Below, piece by piece: positions 1 through 8,624 of a stretch of 64,000 bases of DNA. Below the pieces are notes generated by a model. The model saw only the letters and a list, made by a program, of their open reading frames with translations. It was not told where the DNA came from and made no database searches. This DNA is from Desulfovibrio psychrotolerans (GTDB taxonomy: Bacteria; Desulfobacterota; Desulfovibrionia; Desulfovibrionales; Desulfovibrionaceae). Both the position numbers and the translations under genes were made by a program. Every line of letters starts with the position of its first letter. The first letter of the stretch is position 1. Where the stretch lies: the NCBI RefSeq assembly GCF_013340305.1, contig NZ_BLVP01000008.1:689719-753718 (forward strand), read 5' to 3'.

Positions 1-379
1 GGTCCTCGTCCTTGGCAAAGGCAGGCGACCACCATATCCGTTCACGGGGCAGAAATTCGCCGCACATGCCGTCCATGTGGTCCCGCAGGCTCATGAGGCA
101 GGCATCAAACCCCTGCGCGTAGTGCGGGTACCAGCTGTGAATGTGCGAGTCCACGCAGTAAAAGACCGTAAGACACGGAAAACGCTCCATGCCCACCACG
201 AACGGCGGGCGGCTTTTATCCGCCACCACCACCACGTCCGGTTCCCATCCGGCTATCGTCCTGATTTCGTCCCAGCCGAAAACGGCGGTGTGCTCAAAAT
301 TGTGTACGCACACATCCCAGCCGCAGGCGGAGAGGGCGGAGGAAAAGAACGGGGAACCTATCCAGAACAGTCGTTTCAT
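1..379 (-). CDS. Glycosyltransferase-like protein, N-terminal part (runs off the window)
   Basis: The first 126 codons of a minus-strand gene are visible. It starts at ATG 379 with an AAGGA ribosome site just upstream. The protein opens MKRLFWIGSPFF, then has a hydrophobic strand/turn pattern with 'EPDVVVVADKS' and 'LTVFYCVDSHIHSWY'. That resembles the N-terminal Rossmann half of GT-B glycosyltransferases of the CgeB-like kind common in Desulfovibrio surface-glycan loci. No catalytic EX7E motif can be seen because the C-terminal half is outside the window. It is divergent from the ThiC-family gene. The family assignment is inference from pattern only; an unrelated Rossmann-type protein remains possible. 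Confidence 0.6.
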   Translation of the reverse strand, partial: MKRLFWIGSPFFSSALSACGWDVCVHNFEHTAVFGWDEIRTIAGWEPDVVVVADKSRPPFVVGMERFPCLTVFYCVDSHIHSWYPHYAQGFDACLMSLRDHMDGMCGEFLPRERIWWSPAFAKDED

Positions 380-574
380 GGGCGTGTCCTTGCGGTGGGG
401 CACAGCGGGTATTTATGCCGCTGCGCAGTGCGCCCTGTTATGGCAGAAGCGGGGCGAATGTTCAACGCCGACCCTGCCTGTGCTTGCAATCAGCCGGGGA
501 ATGGTATCTAATTTATCCGTTGTTGTCGTTCCCGGCCTGTCCCTGCATATATTCCGACCCGGAAAGGGGACCTT

Positions 575-1864
575 ATGTCCATACTGAACCTGAACGCGGC
601 TCTCGCGAATATGCTGGATAAGCATATTGAAACGTTGGCAAAACGCGAGAACCTTGACCCGGAGACCATCATCCGGGGCATAGAAGGCGGCACCATGGTG
701 CTGCTTGCCAACCCCAACCACAGCAATGTGGCACCCGTGCTGGTGGGCCAGCCCGCCAGCGTGAAGGTGAACGCGAATATCGGCACCTCGCCGCTGAAAA
801 ACGATGTCCGTTGCGAGATGGTGAAACTGCAAACCGCCATCAACGCAGGCACGGACACCGTGATGGATCTTTCCATCGGCGGCGACCTGAACGCCATTCG
901 CAAGGAAATGCTGGAAAAGTGCATCCTGCCTCTCGGCACGGTGCCCATGTACGCCGTTGCCCAGAAATACATTGACGCCGGACGCGACCCTGCGGAGATA
1001 GACCCGGAGGATATCTTTGCGGAGATTGAGCATCAGGCGTTGCAGGGCGTGGATTACATGACCGTGCACTGCGGGCTGACCCGGCGTGGTGCGGAGTTTG
1101 CCACCGGCGGTGACCGCGTGATGGGTATAGTCTCGCGCGGCGGGTCTATCCTTGCGCGCTGGATGCTGCAGAATGACAAGGAAAATCCGCTTCTGACCGG
1201 CTATGACCGTATTCTGGAGATAGCCCGTGCCCACAACGTGACCCTTTCGTTGGGTGACGGGCTGCGCCCCGGTGCCGGGTGCGATGCCGGTGACGCCGCC
1301 CAGTGGGAAGAAGTGATGGTGCTGGGGCAGCTTGCCCGGCGCGGTCTTGCCGCAGGCGTGCAGTGCATGATCGAAGGCCCCGGCCACGTGCGCCTTGACG
1401 AGGTGGAAACCCAGATACGCGGCATCAAAAAGCTGACCAACGGAGCCCCCCTGTATGTACTCGGGCCGCTCACCATCGACTGCAGCCCCGGCTATGACCA
1501 TATTGCGGGAGCCATAGGCGGTGCCGTCGCCGTGCGGGCCGGTGTGGACTTTCTGTGCTATCTCACCCCGGCTGAGCATCTGACCCTGCCCTCCATAGAG
1601 GATGTGCATGCCGGGGTAATGGCCTCCAGAATTGCGGCGCAGGCTGGCGAAGCGGCTCTTGGCCGCCCCCATGCCGTGCAGCGTGAAATGGCCATGTCAC
1701 GCGCCCGCAAGGCGCTGGACTGGGAAGCCATGCAGACTCTGGCTCTGGACCCGGACATGGTGGAAAAGCGCCGTGAAGAGCACAGCGACAAGCGCGAATG
1801 CGCCATGTGCGGCAAGTTCTGCGCGTACAAGATGGTGGAAGAAAATCCCTCCTGCGGGGAATAA
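575..1864 (+). CDS. thiC: ThiC-family radical SAM enzyme (HMP-P synthase, or the related 5-hydroxybenzimidazole synthase)
   Basis: A 429-residue protein with the whole ThiC core: 'KVNANIGTSPLKND', 'ADTVMDLSIGG'-type strand, 'GIVSRGGSI', 'SLGDGLRPG', 'MIEGPGHV', 'LGPLTIDCSPGYDH' and 'LCYLTPAEHL'. ThiC rearranges aminoimidazole ribotide to the thiamine pyrimidine HMP-P with a C-terminal [4Fe-4S] cluster. The cluster motif is CAMCGKFC (CX2CX3C), one residue shorter between the second and third Cys than the CX2CX4C of long ThiC. The length fits the short anaerobe-type ThiC, without the N-terminal extension of E. coli ThiC. ATG follows AAAGGGGA. No thiamine gene adjoins it and no TPP riboswitch core was seen upstream, so a BzaF-like role in cobamide lower-ligand synthesis cannot be excluded. 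Confidence 0.85.
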   Translation: MSILNLNAALANMLDKHIETLAKRENLDPETIIRGIEGGTMVLLANPNHSNVAPVLVGQPASVKVNANIGTSPLKNDVRCEMVKLQTAINAGTDTVMDLSIGGDLNAIRKEMLEKCILPLGTVPMYAVAQKYIDAGRDPAEIDPEDIFAEIEHQALQGVDYMTVHCGLTRRGAEFATGGDRVMGIVSRGGSILARWMLQNDKENPLLTGYDRILEIARAHNVTLSLGDGLRPGAGCDAGDAAQWEEVMVLGQLARRGLAAGVQCMIEGPGHVRLDEVETQIRGIKKLTNGAPLYVLGPLTIDCSPGYDHIAGAIGGAVAVRAGVDFLCYLTPAEHLTLPSIEDVHAGVMASRIAAQAGEAALGRPHAVQREMAMSRARKALDWEAMQTLALDPDMVEKRREEHSDKRECAMCGKFCAYKMVEENPSCGE

Positions 1865-2039
1865 GCGGCAGAATGCTGCGGTGCGCCTGCATGCGCCTTT
1901 GTCTGCATTCTGAACACTTCCTGCTGCCTGCTGCCTGCTGGCAGGTTGTCGCCTGTTTGTCGCCTGTCTGCATATGGGCTGATATCGGTTGGCGTATTGC
2001 TGACCGGCAGGGCGGCCGGGAAGACCGATTCCGGTGTTT

Positions 2040-2080
2040 AGGGGCCGTGCGCACTTGTGGCGCACGGCCCCTTTCTGTTT
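2040..2080 (+). terminator. Rho-independent terminator
   Basis: A perfect 12-bp stem (GGGGCCGTGCGC / GCGCACGGCCCC) with a 7-nt loop is followed by TTTCTGTTT. It lies 176 nt after the ThiC-family gene and ends that transcript before zupT. The spacer between gene and terminator (1865-2040) holds only short CTGC-rich microrepeats. Confidence 0.8.
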
Positions 2081-2204
2081 CATGCAGGAACACAAAAGGG
2101 ATTGCGCACGGCCCGGAGACTGTGGCATGTTCCCACAATGCAGGCTTGCGTCCGGCTGTATTACACCCATGCACGCGTTACATCAGCTTAGCCACGGGGA
2201 TGCC

Positions 2205-3035
2205 ATGTACACGAATGATCAGGTGCTTTTCGCCTTCGGCCTTACGGTGCTGGCCGGTCTTTCCACAGGCATCGGGTCTGCCATAGCTTTTCTGACCCGG
2301 CAGACCAACACGCGGTTTCTTTCTGTGGCCATGGGCTTTTCCGCAGGGGTCATGCTGTATGTTTCCTTTGTGGAGATATTCGTCAAGGCGCAGCACGTGC
2401 TGGTGCTGGACGTGGGTGAGAATGCAGGTATGTGGGTGACCACACTGGCGTTTTTTGGCGGCATGGCACTTATTGCGGCCATTGACAAGATGGTGCCCAG
2501 TTATGAAAACCCGCACCAGTTGCACTCTATTGAGGAAATGGACGATGGCCAGTCCAATCTGCCCAAAGACAGCGCCCATGATTTCGGCAAACTCAAGCGC
2601 ATGGGGGTATTTGCGGCGATGGCCATAGCCATTCACAATTTTCCGGAAGGACTGGCCACCTTCACGGCGGCACTGGCTGACCCATCGCTGGGCGTTGCCA
2701 TAGCCGTGGCCATAGCCATTCACAACATTCCGGAAGGTATTGCCGTTTCCATTCCTATTTTCTACGCCACCGGCAGCCGCAAAAAAGCCTTTCGCTACTC
2801 CTTTCTTTCCGGATTGTCCGAGCCGCTGGGCGCGCTGGTGGGCTACCTGATCCTCATGCCTTTTCTCTCGCCCTACGTAATGGGCGTGGTGTTTGCCTCT
2901 GTGGCGGGCATTATGGTGTTCATATCGCTGGACCTGCTGCTTCCGGCGGCGCAGGAATATGGCGAGCATCACCTGTGCACGTACGGACTTATCTCCGGCA
3001 TGGCCGTTATGGCGCTTTCATTGCTGCTGCTGTAA
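2205..3035 (+). CDS. zupT: ZIP-family metal transporter, ZupT-like
   Basis: A 276-residue membrane protein beginning MYTNDQVLFAFG; the ATG was chosen because ACGGGGA precedes it and the family starts with the first membrane helix. About eight hydrophobic segments are visible. Two successive helices carry the signature HNFPEG and HNIPEG motifs of the ZupT branch of ZIP transporters, whose His, Asn and Glu line the metal path. A more hydrophilic cytoplasmic stretch with acidic residues and a His ('YENPHQLHSIEEMDD') lies between helices 3 and 4. ZupT imports zinc and other divalent metals across the inner membrane. It is monocistronic, between two hairpin terminators. No clear Zur box was found upstream. 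Confidence 0.9.
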   Translation: MYTNDQVLFAFGLTVLAGLSTGIGSAIAFLTRQTNTRFLSVAMGFSAGVMLYVSFVEIFVKAQHVLVLDVGENAGMWVTTLAFFGGMALIAAIDKMVPSYENPHQLHSIEEMDDGQSNLPKDSAHDFGKLKRMGVFAAMAIAIHNFPEGLATFTAALADPSLGVAIAVAIAIHNIPEGIAVSIPIFYATGSRKKAFRYSFLSGLSEPLGALVGYLILMPFLSPYVMGVVFASVAGIMVFISLDLLLPAAQEYGEHHLCTYGLISGMAVMALSLLLL

Positions 3036-3069
3036 CAGGGAAAAGCTCTGCCGCCACGACGCTGTTCAC

Positions 3070-3112
3070 CATTCAGCCCCCGCCATGTTACTGCATGTGC
3101 GGGGGCTGAATG
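3070..3112. terminator. Bidirectional terminator between convergent genes
   Basis: A 14-bp inverted repeat, CATTCAGCCCCCGC ... GCGGGGGCTGAATG, separates zupT (plus) from the dehydrogenase gene (minus). The run of T is poor on both sides, so efficiency is uncertain, but the position and stem length fit a shared terminator. Confidence 0.7.
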
Positions 3113-3148
3113 GTTGTGTACAGACTTGGGTGGTACGATGCCGGCTTG

Positions 3149-4117
3149 CTACAGAAGGTCGGCGTTCACAACGTTCTGCGGTGTTCCCGCCTGAAACTCG
3201 GCGATGTTCCGGGCGGTGGTCTGCATGAGGGTTTGCCGTGCGGTGAGGGTTCCCCATGCCAGATGAGGCGTGATGAGGCAGTTGCGCGCGGTAAGCAGCG
3301 GGTTGTCAGCAGGAACGGGCTCCACAGCGGTTACATCCGTGCACAGGCCGCCCAGTCTGCCCTGATTCAGGGCACGTGCCACAGCGTGCTCGTCTATGAG
3401 CGGACCCCGAGCCGTGTTGATGAGCACCGCATCCGGCTTCATCACATCAATGAGGCGGTCATTGACGAAGCCCCTGTTTTCTTCTGTCAGCGGGCAGTGC
3501 AGGCTTATAACGTCCGATGCGGCAAACAGTTCCTCCAGCCCGGCAAAGGCGAAGTTTTCGTATCCGGGGTGCGGTTTGGGTCTGGGCACGTACGCCATTA
3601 CGCGCATGCCGAAGGCAAGGGCTATTTCCGCCACCCGGCGGCTGATGTTGCCAAAACCCACAAGCCCCATCGTTTTGCCTGTCAGTTCCAGTTGCGTGGA
3701 GTTCCAGTAGCACCAGTCGGCACTGGCGGTCCATTCGCCCGCGCGCACGCTGGCGGCGTGGTCCGTGACCCGGCGGTATGTTTCCAGCAGCATGGCAAAT
3801 ACATGTTGGGCAACGGCGTTGGTGCCGTAGCCCGGTACGTTTGAGACGGGAATGCCGCGTTGCGCCGCCGCCCGGATATCCACCACGTCATATCCCGTTG
3901 CCAGCACGCCTATGAACCGGAGGTTGGGCAGGGCTTCGAGATGTTGTGCGGTCAGCCGGGTTTTGTTGGTGAGGAGAACCTGCGCTCCCAAGGCGCGGGG
4001 AACAACATCGTCCGGTACGGTGCGGGGGTATACTTCCAGTGTTCCCAGAGCTTCTACGGGACTCCACGGGTTGTCGCCGGGATTCAGGGTATGGCCGTCC
4101 AGAACGATGATGCGCAT
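3149..4117 (-). CDS. D-2-hydroxyacid dehydrogenase (glycerate/hydroxypyruvate reductase type)
   Basis: A 322-residue NAD(P)-dependent dehydrogenase. The substrate domain holds 'GVLATGYDVVDI'. The nucleotide-binding fold starts at 'GLVGFGNISRRVAEIA', where the usual third Gly of GXGXXG is replaced by Ser. The expected catalytic residues are present: Arg in 'INTARGPLID', Glu in the 'AVEPVPADNPLL' segment and His in 'LITPHLAWGT'. The family reduces 2-keto acids such as hydroxypyruvate or glyoxylate in the cytoplasm; the exact substrate cannot be read from sequence. An AAGGAG ribosome site precedes the ATG. It is divergent from the binding-protein gene, with an AT-rich 140-bp control region between them. 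Confidence 0.88.
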   Translation of the reverse strand: MRIIVLDGHTLNPGDNPWSPVEALGTLEVYPRTVPDDVVPRALGAQVLLTNKTRLTAQHLEALPNLRFIGVLATGYDVVDIRAAAQRGIPVSNVPGYGTNAVAQHVFAMLLETYRRVTDHAASVRAGEWTASADWCYWNSTQLELTGKTMGLVGFGNISRRVAEIALAFGMRVMAYVPRPKPHPGYENFAFAGLEELFAASDVISLHCPLTEENRGFVNDRLIDVMKPDAVLINTARGPLIDEHAVARALNQGRLGGLCTDVTAVEPVPADNPLLTARNCLITPHLAWGTLTARQTLMQTTARNIAEFQAGTPQNVVNADLL

Positions 4118-4194
4118 CTGTCCATTCTCCTTAGAAAAAATAGTATTGCCAATGCGTATTTTTTTCCGCTATGCAAATGGGTATGTGTGAGGAA

Positions 4195-4213
4195 ACTATG
4201 CTTCGAACATAGT
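4195..4213. promoter_or_regulatory. Inverted repeat in a divergent promoter region
   Basis: ACTATG-CTTCGAA-CATAGT is a perfect 6-bp inverted repeat with a 7-nt centre. It sits between the divergent dehydrogenase and binding-protein genes in a locally AT-rich stretch. It could be an operator or a small RNA hairpin near the start of the plus-strand transcript; no regulator can be named. Confidence 0.35.
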
Positions 4214-4257
4214 CTTTCGGGCGGTGCGGGTAAAGTGCCAAAAGACGGGGGTGTGTC

Positions 4258-5499
4258 TTGGGCGCGATGCGATTGTTGGGTGCGGTGTTGCTGGCTGGCC
4301 TGCTCGTATGCGGCGGCGTAGCTCGTGCGGCTGAAGACCCGGTCATCACGTTCGGCATGTCAGCTGCGTTTACCGGACCTTCCAGAGGGCTGGGAATAGA
4401 GTTGTACAGGGGGGCCTCGGCCTGCTTTGAACAGGTGAATGCCAAAGGCGGTGTGCACGGCCGAAAGCTTGGCATAACGGCTCTTGATGACGGCTACAAC
4501 CCGCTGCCCACCATTGCCAATACCATTCAGTTTATAGAGCGTGACGATGTGTTCGCGCTGTTTTCCTACGTGGGCACCCCCACGGTCACCCGCATTCTTC
4601 CGCTTCTCCTCAAATATCGCGACCGGCACGTATACCTGCTTTTTCCCTTCACCGGTGCGGAGCCTCACAGAAGTGAGCCCTACAGCGAATTTGTGTTCAA
4701 CCTGCGGGCTTCATACATGCAGGAAACAGAAGCCGTGGTGGACAGGCTTATCGCTCTGGGGCGTACACGGGTGGGTATCTTCTATCAGGCCGATGCCTAC
4801 GGACGGGGCGGCTGGGATGGCGTGCGCAGGGCTCTTGCCAAGTACGGGCTCAAGCCCGTGGCAGATGTTTCCTACCCGCGGGGCAGCGGCACGGAGTATT
4901 CGTACACGGAACAGGCCCGCCTGCTGCACGAGGCAGACATTGACGCCGTGGTCTGCATAGGCACCTACGCCTCAGGTGCCGGGTTTATCCGCGACCTGCG
5001 GGATATGGGCAATACTGCGCTGGCAGCCAGCGTTTCCTTTGCGGATGGTGATAACCTCATCCGTCTGCTTGTGGAAATGGGCGGGGCAGCCGGAGTGGAC
5101 TATACGGCGGACCTTGTCCATATGCAGGTTGTGCCCTGTTACGAGGATCTCGGATTGCCAGCCGTGCGTGCCTATCGCGCCGCCATGGACAGCTATTCCG
5201 GTGTGCTTCCGGCGCATTTGGGCAAGGAAAGTTATCTGCCCAAACGCTATAGCGCGGTGAGCTTTGAGGGCTACATGAACGCCCGTCTTATTGTGGAGAT
5301 GCTCCGCAGGATGGGGGCTAACCCTGATAAAAGCAAGATTCCCCGGGTGCTGGAGAGCATGGCGGATCTGGATGTGGGGCTGGATATGCCGGTGAGCTTC
5401 GGTCCGGACAGGCACCAGGGGCTTGACCGGGTGTATTTCATGATGCTTTCCGGCGGCAGGCATGTACCCGTTGCGGATTGGGAACGGTGGCGCAGATGA
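4258..5499 (+). CDS. Periplasmic substrate-binding protein (branched-chain amino acid type I fold)
   Basis: A 413-residue exported protein. The start is TTG, chosen because GACGGGGG lies 7 nt upstream; an ATG three codons later is the alternative. A signal peptide (hydrophobic core LLGAVLLAGLLVCGG, AxA cleavage near ARA/AE) precedes a Leu/Ile/Val-binding-protein-like domain: 'ITFGMSAAFTGPSRGLG', 'GGVHGRKLGITALDDGY' and 'RVGIFYQADAYGRGG'. Such proteins bind small ligands in the periplasm. No ABC permease or ATPase gene is present. Its last codons overlap the start of a GGDEF-EAL sensor gene (ATGA), so it probably presents a ligand to that sensor rather than to a transporter. Confidence 0.88.
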   Translation: MGAMRLLGAVLLAGLLVCGGVARAAEDPVITFGMSAAFTGPSRGLGIELYRGASACFEQVNAKGGVHGRKLGITALDDGYNPLPTIANTIQFIERDDVFALFSYVGTPTVTRILPLLLKYRDRHVYLLFPFTGAEPHRSEPYSEFVFNLRASYMQETEAVVDRLIALGRTRVGIFYQADAYGRGGWDGVRRALAKYGLKPVADVSYPRGSGTEYSYTEQARLLHEADIDAVVCIGTYASGAGFIRDLRDMGNTALAASVSFADGDNLIRLLVEMGGAAGVDYTADLVHMQVVPCYEDLGLPAVRAYRAAMDSYSGVLPAHLGKESYLPKRYSAVSFEGYMNARLIVEMLRRMGANPDKSKIPRVLESMADLDVGLDMPVSFGPDRHQGLDRVYFMMLSGGRHVPVADWERWRR

Positions 5500-8400
5500 T
5501 TCGCTCACGGCTCTTTCGCAAGACATTGATATTTATTATTATCCTATTTGGTTTTGTGGCGAATGTAACGGCCCTGTATTCCGCATGGATTCTGTACCAC
5601 CGCCTGACGGACGAATACGAGAGCAAGGCTGTGGCCATTGCCCGCAGCGTGGCGCAGTCGGAGCTGGATATCATCGTCCGTAACGATGCGGCGTCTATCC
5701 AGTCCCGCATAGACCAGTATCTGGACCTTGAGGGCGTCTCCTTTGTGCTGGTGACGGATTCGGCGGGCGAGGTGCTGGCCCATACGTTTATTCCCGTCAT
5801 TCCGCAGGCCGTGCTGGAGCTTATCGATGATTCCGCAGGGCCGGTGCTTATGGAGGCACAGCGGGTGCAGAACATAGCCCTGACGCAGGGCGATGTGCTG
5901 TACGTGCGCGTGCCCGTGTTGGCGGGAGCAGGCGGGTTTGTGCATATCGGCATGGACCGTTCCATCATCACCGGCTACATCCTCACTGCGGTGGTGCGGC
6001 AGCATGGGCTGACCATGGTCTTCTTCATTGTCAGCGTTGTTGTGGCCTACCTGTTCATGCGCTCTATCTCGCGTCCGCTCTCCGACCTGACGGATTACGC
6101 AAACAAGGTGGCGGCGCACGATTTTTCCGGTTCCATCAGCATCACCACCAAAGATGAGATAGGTGTACTTGCCGCAGCCATGCAGTCCATGGCGCGGGAC
6201 TTGGCAACGCTGATCAACCATCTGGAGGCTGCCGTTGCGGAAAAAACCGGCGAATTGCAGGAAACCGTGGCCTATGTCTCTGCCATTATCAGTAATATAG
6301 CAGATGGATTGCTGGTGGTGGATGCGGAGGGGCGCGTAGCGCGGACCAATGCCGCGCTGGACGCCATTTTCCGCTGCGAGGTGGGCAGGCTGGAAGGGCT
6401 GACGCTGGAAGATGCCTTTACGTCAGGCACCTGGGGTGGTGAAGGCAACAGAAGCCTTGTTACCCTGCTGCGGCAGGCGGCGCGGGAGGGGCGTAACCAG
6501 CCCGTGCGCAGCTACGAGATTTTTGGCTGCAGGCGCGGCGGGGAAATGTTCCCGCTGGAAGTTTCCATGGTCTGTTTTGAGCGTGAGGGCGTGTTTTCCA
6601 TCATCTGTCTGATGCGCGACAACACCGAGCGCAAGAGAGCGGAAGAGAACATGCAGAAGGCGCATGACCTGCTGGAGCGAAAGGTGGCAGAGCGCACCCG
6701 GGAGCTTTCGCGCATGAATTCGCAACTCATGCTGGAGAATGCGGAGCGGCGCGTGGTGGAACAAGCCCTGCGGCGTACTGAGGAACGCTACCGTTCCATC
6801 TTTGAAAACGCCATAGAAGGCATTTTTCAGACCACCCCGGAAGGGCGGTGCATAAACGCGAACCCCGCTCTTGCCCGTATTCTCGGGTTTGAAGCTCCGG
6901 AACAGCTTATCTCCGGCATTTCCGATGTGGCTAGAGACGTATATCTCAACCCTGAGGACAGGATCCGGTTTGTGGAAGAGATGAGTGCCCACGGCAGGGT
7001 GGTGAACTTTGAATTTCGTGCCCGGCGCAGAAGCGGGGAAGTGATATGGGTTGTGGCAAACGCCCGCAAGGTGGCGGACAAGGATGGCAGAACGCTCTAC
7101 TTTGAGGGTTTTCTAGAAGACATGACCATGCGCAAGGAGGCGCAGGAACGGCTGGAGTATCAGGCATTTCACGACCCGCTCACCGGGCTTCCCAACCGGT
7201 TGCTTTTTCAGGACCATCTGCGCATGGCTCTTTCGCGCCACCAGAGGCGCACGCAATACTATTTTGCTGTGCTGTATCTGGATCTGGACCGTTTCAAGAT
7301 CATCAATGACAGTCTGGGGCACGCCATAGGAGACGAGTTGCTGTGTCATGTGGCAGGCAAACTGCGTGAATGTGTGCGCGAGGTGGATACGGTTGCCCGT
7401 TTTGGCGGAGACGAGTTCGCCATCCTGCTGGAAGAGATCGCCGCACCGCGTGAAGCCGTACGAATTGCCCGGCGCATACAGGAATTGTTGGGTTTTCCGG
7501 TGGATATCGGAGGGCATGAGGTGTTCACCTCTGCAAGCATAGGCATTGTGCTGAAGACCTCTGCGTATGTGCACCCGCAGGAGGTGCTGCGCGATGCGGA
7601 TACCGCCATGTACCGTGCCAAGGAACTGGGAAAATCACGATTCAAGGTGTTCAACCAGCGTATGCATGAAGAGGCGCTGCGGCTCATGGCGCTGGAGACG
7701 GAATTGCGACGTGCGGTGGAACGCAGGGAACTGGAGGTATGGTATCAGCCCATTGTGGATGCATCGTTGCGGCGGGTCTGCGGGTTTGAGGCGCTGGTGC
7801 GCTGGCATCATGAGAGCATGGGGGCTGTTCCGCCATCAGAGTTTATTACGCTGGCGGAAGATTCCGGACTCATTACGGAGCTTGGGGAGTTTGTGCTTGA
7901 AGAGGCGGTGCGGAACATAAAGCGCTGGAACAGGCGGGAGCAGAAGGCGCATCACGGGAACCTGTTCGTGAGCATAAACATTTCCGGCAGGCAGTTTATG
8001 CAGCCTGATTTTGCGGGTTATGTAGAGCAGCATATCCGGAACTGGAATGTTAACCCGGACCTGCTGCGGTTTGAAATAACGGAGAGCATGCTCATGGATC
8101 ATGGGAGCATGGCTGTGGATACCATCAGCCGGTTGCGCGATCTGGGTGTGCATATGTGCATTGATGACTTTGGTACTGGGTATTCTTCTTTGAGCTATCT
8201 GCAACGGCTTCCGGTGGATACCATCAAGATAGACCGCTCCTTCGTGGCGGAACTGGGCGATGACAAGGAGGGGCGCTCCATTGTGCGCAGCATTCTGTCG
8301 CTTGGCTACAGCCTTGGGCTGGATGTGGTGGCGGAAGGGGTGGAAACCCCGGCGCAGGCGCAGTTGCTCGGTGAATTCGGTTGCCGCTTTTTGCAGGGAT

Positions 8401-8522
8401 TCCTTTATGCTCCGGCACTCCCCGCTGCCGAGGTGGATACCCTGCTCAGTCTGGAAAATCCGCTGGCATATCTTGCAATGTCATACGAAAAGGATGACTT
8501 CCCCAACGTATCGGGGTTATAG
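5496..8522 (+). CDS. Membrane sensor with HAMP, two PAS, GGDEF and EAL domains
   Basis: A 1008-residue inner-membrane c-di-GMP enzyme. ATG overlaps the upstream stop as ATGA. Order: TM1 (about 8-28), periplasmic domain (about 30-165), TM2 (about 168-190), HAMP ('RSISRPLSDLTDYANKVA'), PAS (about 260-370), a short coiled coil, a second PAS/PAC (about 425-545), GGDEF (GGDEF at 637-641) and EAL (EAL at 765-767). Both enzymatic motifs look intact: GGDEF with an upstream RxxD product-inhibition site (REVD), and EAL with DDFGTGYSS and AEGVET. It could therefore both make and degrade c-di-GMP. Co-translation with the binding protein suggests periplasmic ligand control. Confidence 0.93.
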   Translation: MIRSRLFRKTLIFIIILFGFVANVTALYSAWILYHRLTDEYESKAVAIARSVAQSELDIIVRNDAASIQSRIDQYLDLEGVSFVLVTDSAGEVLAHTFIPVIPQAVLELIDDSAGPVLMEAQRVQNIALTQGDVLYVRVPVLAGAGGFVHIGMDRSIITGYILTAVVRQHGLTMVFFIVSVVVAYLFMRSISRPLSDLTDYANKVAAHDFSGSISITTKDEIGVLAAAMQSMARDLATLINHLEAAVAEKTGELQETVAYVSAIISNIADGLLVVDAEGRVARTNAALDAIFRCEVGRLEGLTLEDAFTSGTWGGEGNRSLVTLLRQAAREGRNQPVRSYEIFGCRRGGEMFPLEVSMVCFEREGVFSIICLMRDNTERKRAEENMQKAHDLLERKVAERTRELSRMNSQLMLENAERRVVEQALRRTEERYRSIFENAIEGIFQTTPEGRCINANPALARILGFEAPEQLISGISDVARDVYLNPEDRIRFVEEMSAHGRVVNFEFRARRRSGEVIWVVANARKVADKDGRTLYFEGFLEDMTMRKEAQERLEYQAFHDPLTGLPNRLLFQDHLRMALSRHQRRTQYYFAVLYLDLDRFKIINDSLGHAIGDELLCHVAGKLRECVREVDTVARFGGDEFAILLEEIAAPREAVRIARRIQELLGFPVDIGGHEVFTSASIGIVLKTSAYVHPQEVLRDADTAMYRAKELGKSRFKVFNQRMHEEALRLMALETELRRAVERRELEVWYQPIVDASLRRVCGFEALVRWHHESMGAVPPSEFITLAEDSGLITELGEFVLEEAVRNIKRWNRREQKAHHGNLFVSINISGRQFMQPDFAGYVEQHIRNWNVNPDLLRFEITESMLMDHGSMAVDTISRLRDLGVHMCIDDFGTGYSSLSYLQRLPVDTIKIDRSFVAELGDDKEGRSIVRSILSLGYSLGLDVVAEGVETPAQAQLLGEFGCRFLQGFLYAPALPAAEVDTLLSLENPLAYLAMSYEKDDFPNVSGL

Positions 8523-8624
8523 TTTCTTCTGCGTCATGGTTGCCGTGCATGTCCGTGCAGCCTCTCTGCTGTCCGCCCTGCACTGCGATGCGGCATAACA
8601 ACTCCCAACCGTTGGAATGATCTG

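Noticed and set aside
380..574. TPP or cobalamin riboswitch before the ThiC-family gene
   Set aside because: I looked for the CTGAGA and ACCTGATCTGG-like words and the cobalamin core and did not find them.
413..1672. A 419-codon open frame on the minus strand across the ThiC-family gene
   Set aside because: It lies fully antisense to a well-conserved enzyme; its translation is His/Arg-rich without a recognisable pattern, as expected for a shadow frame in GC-rich DNA.
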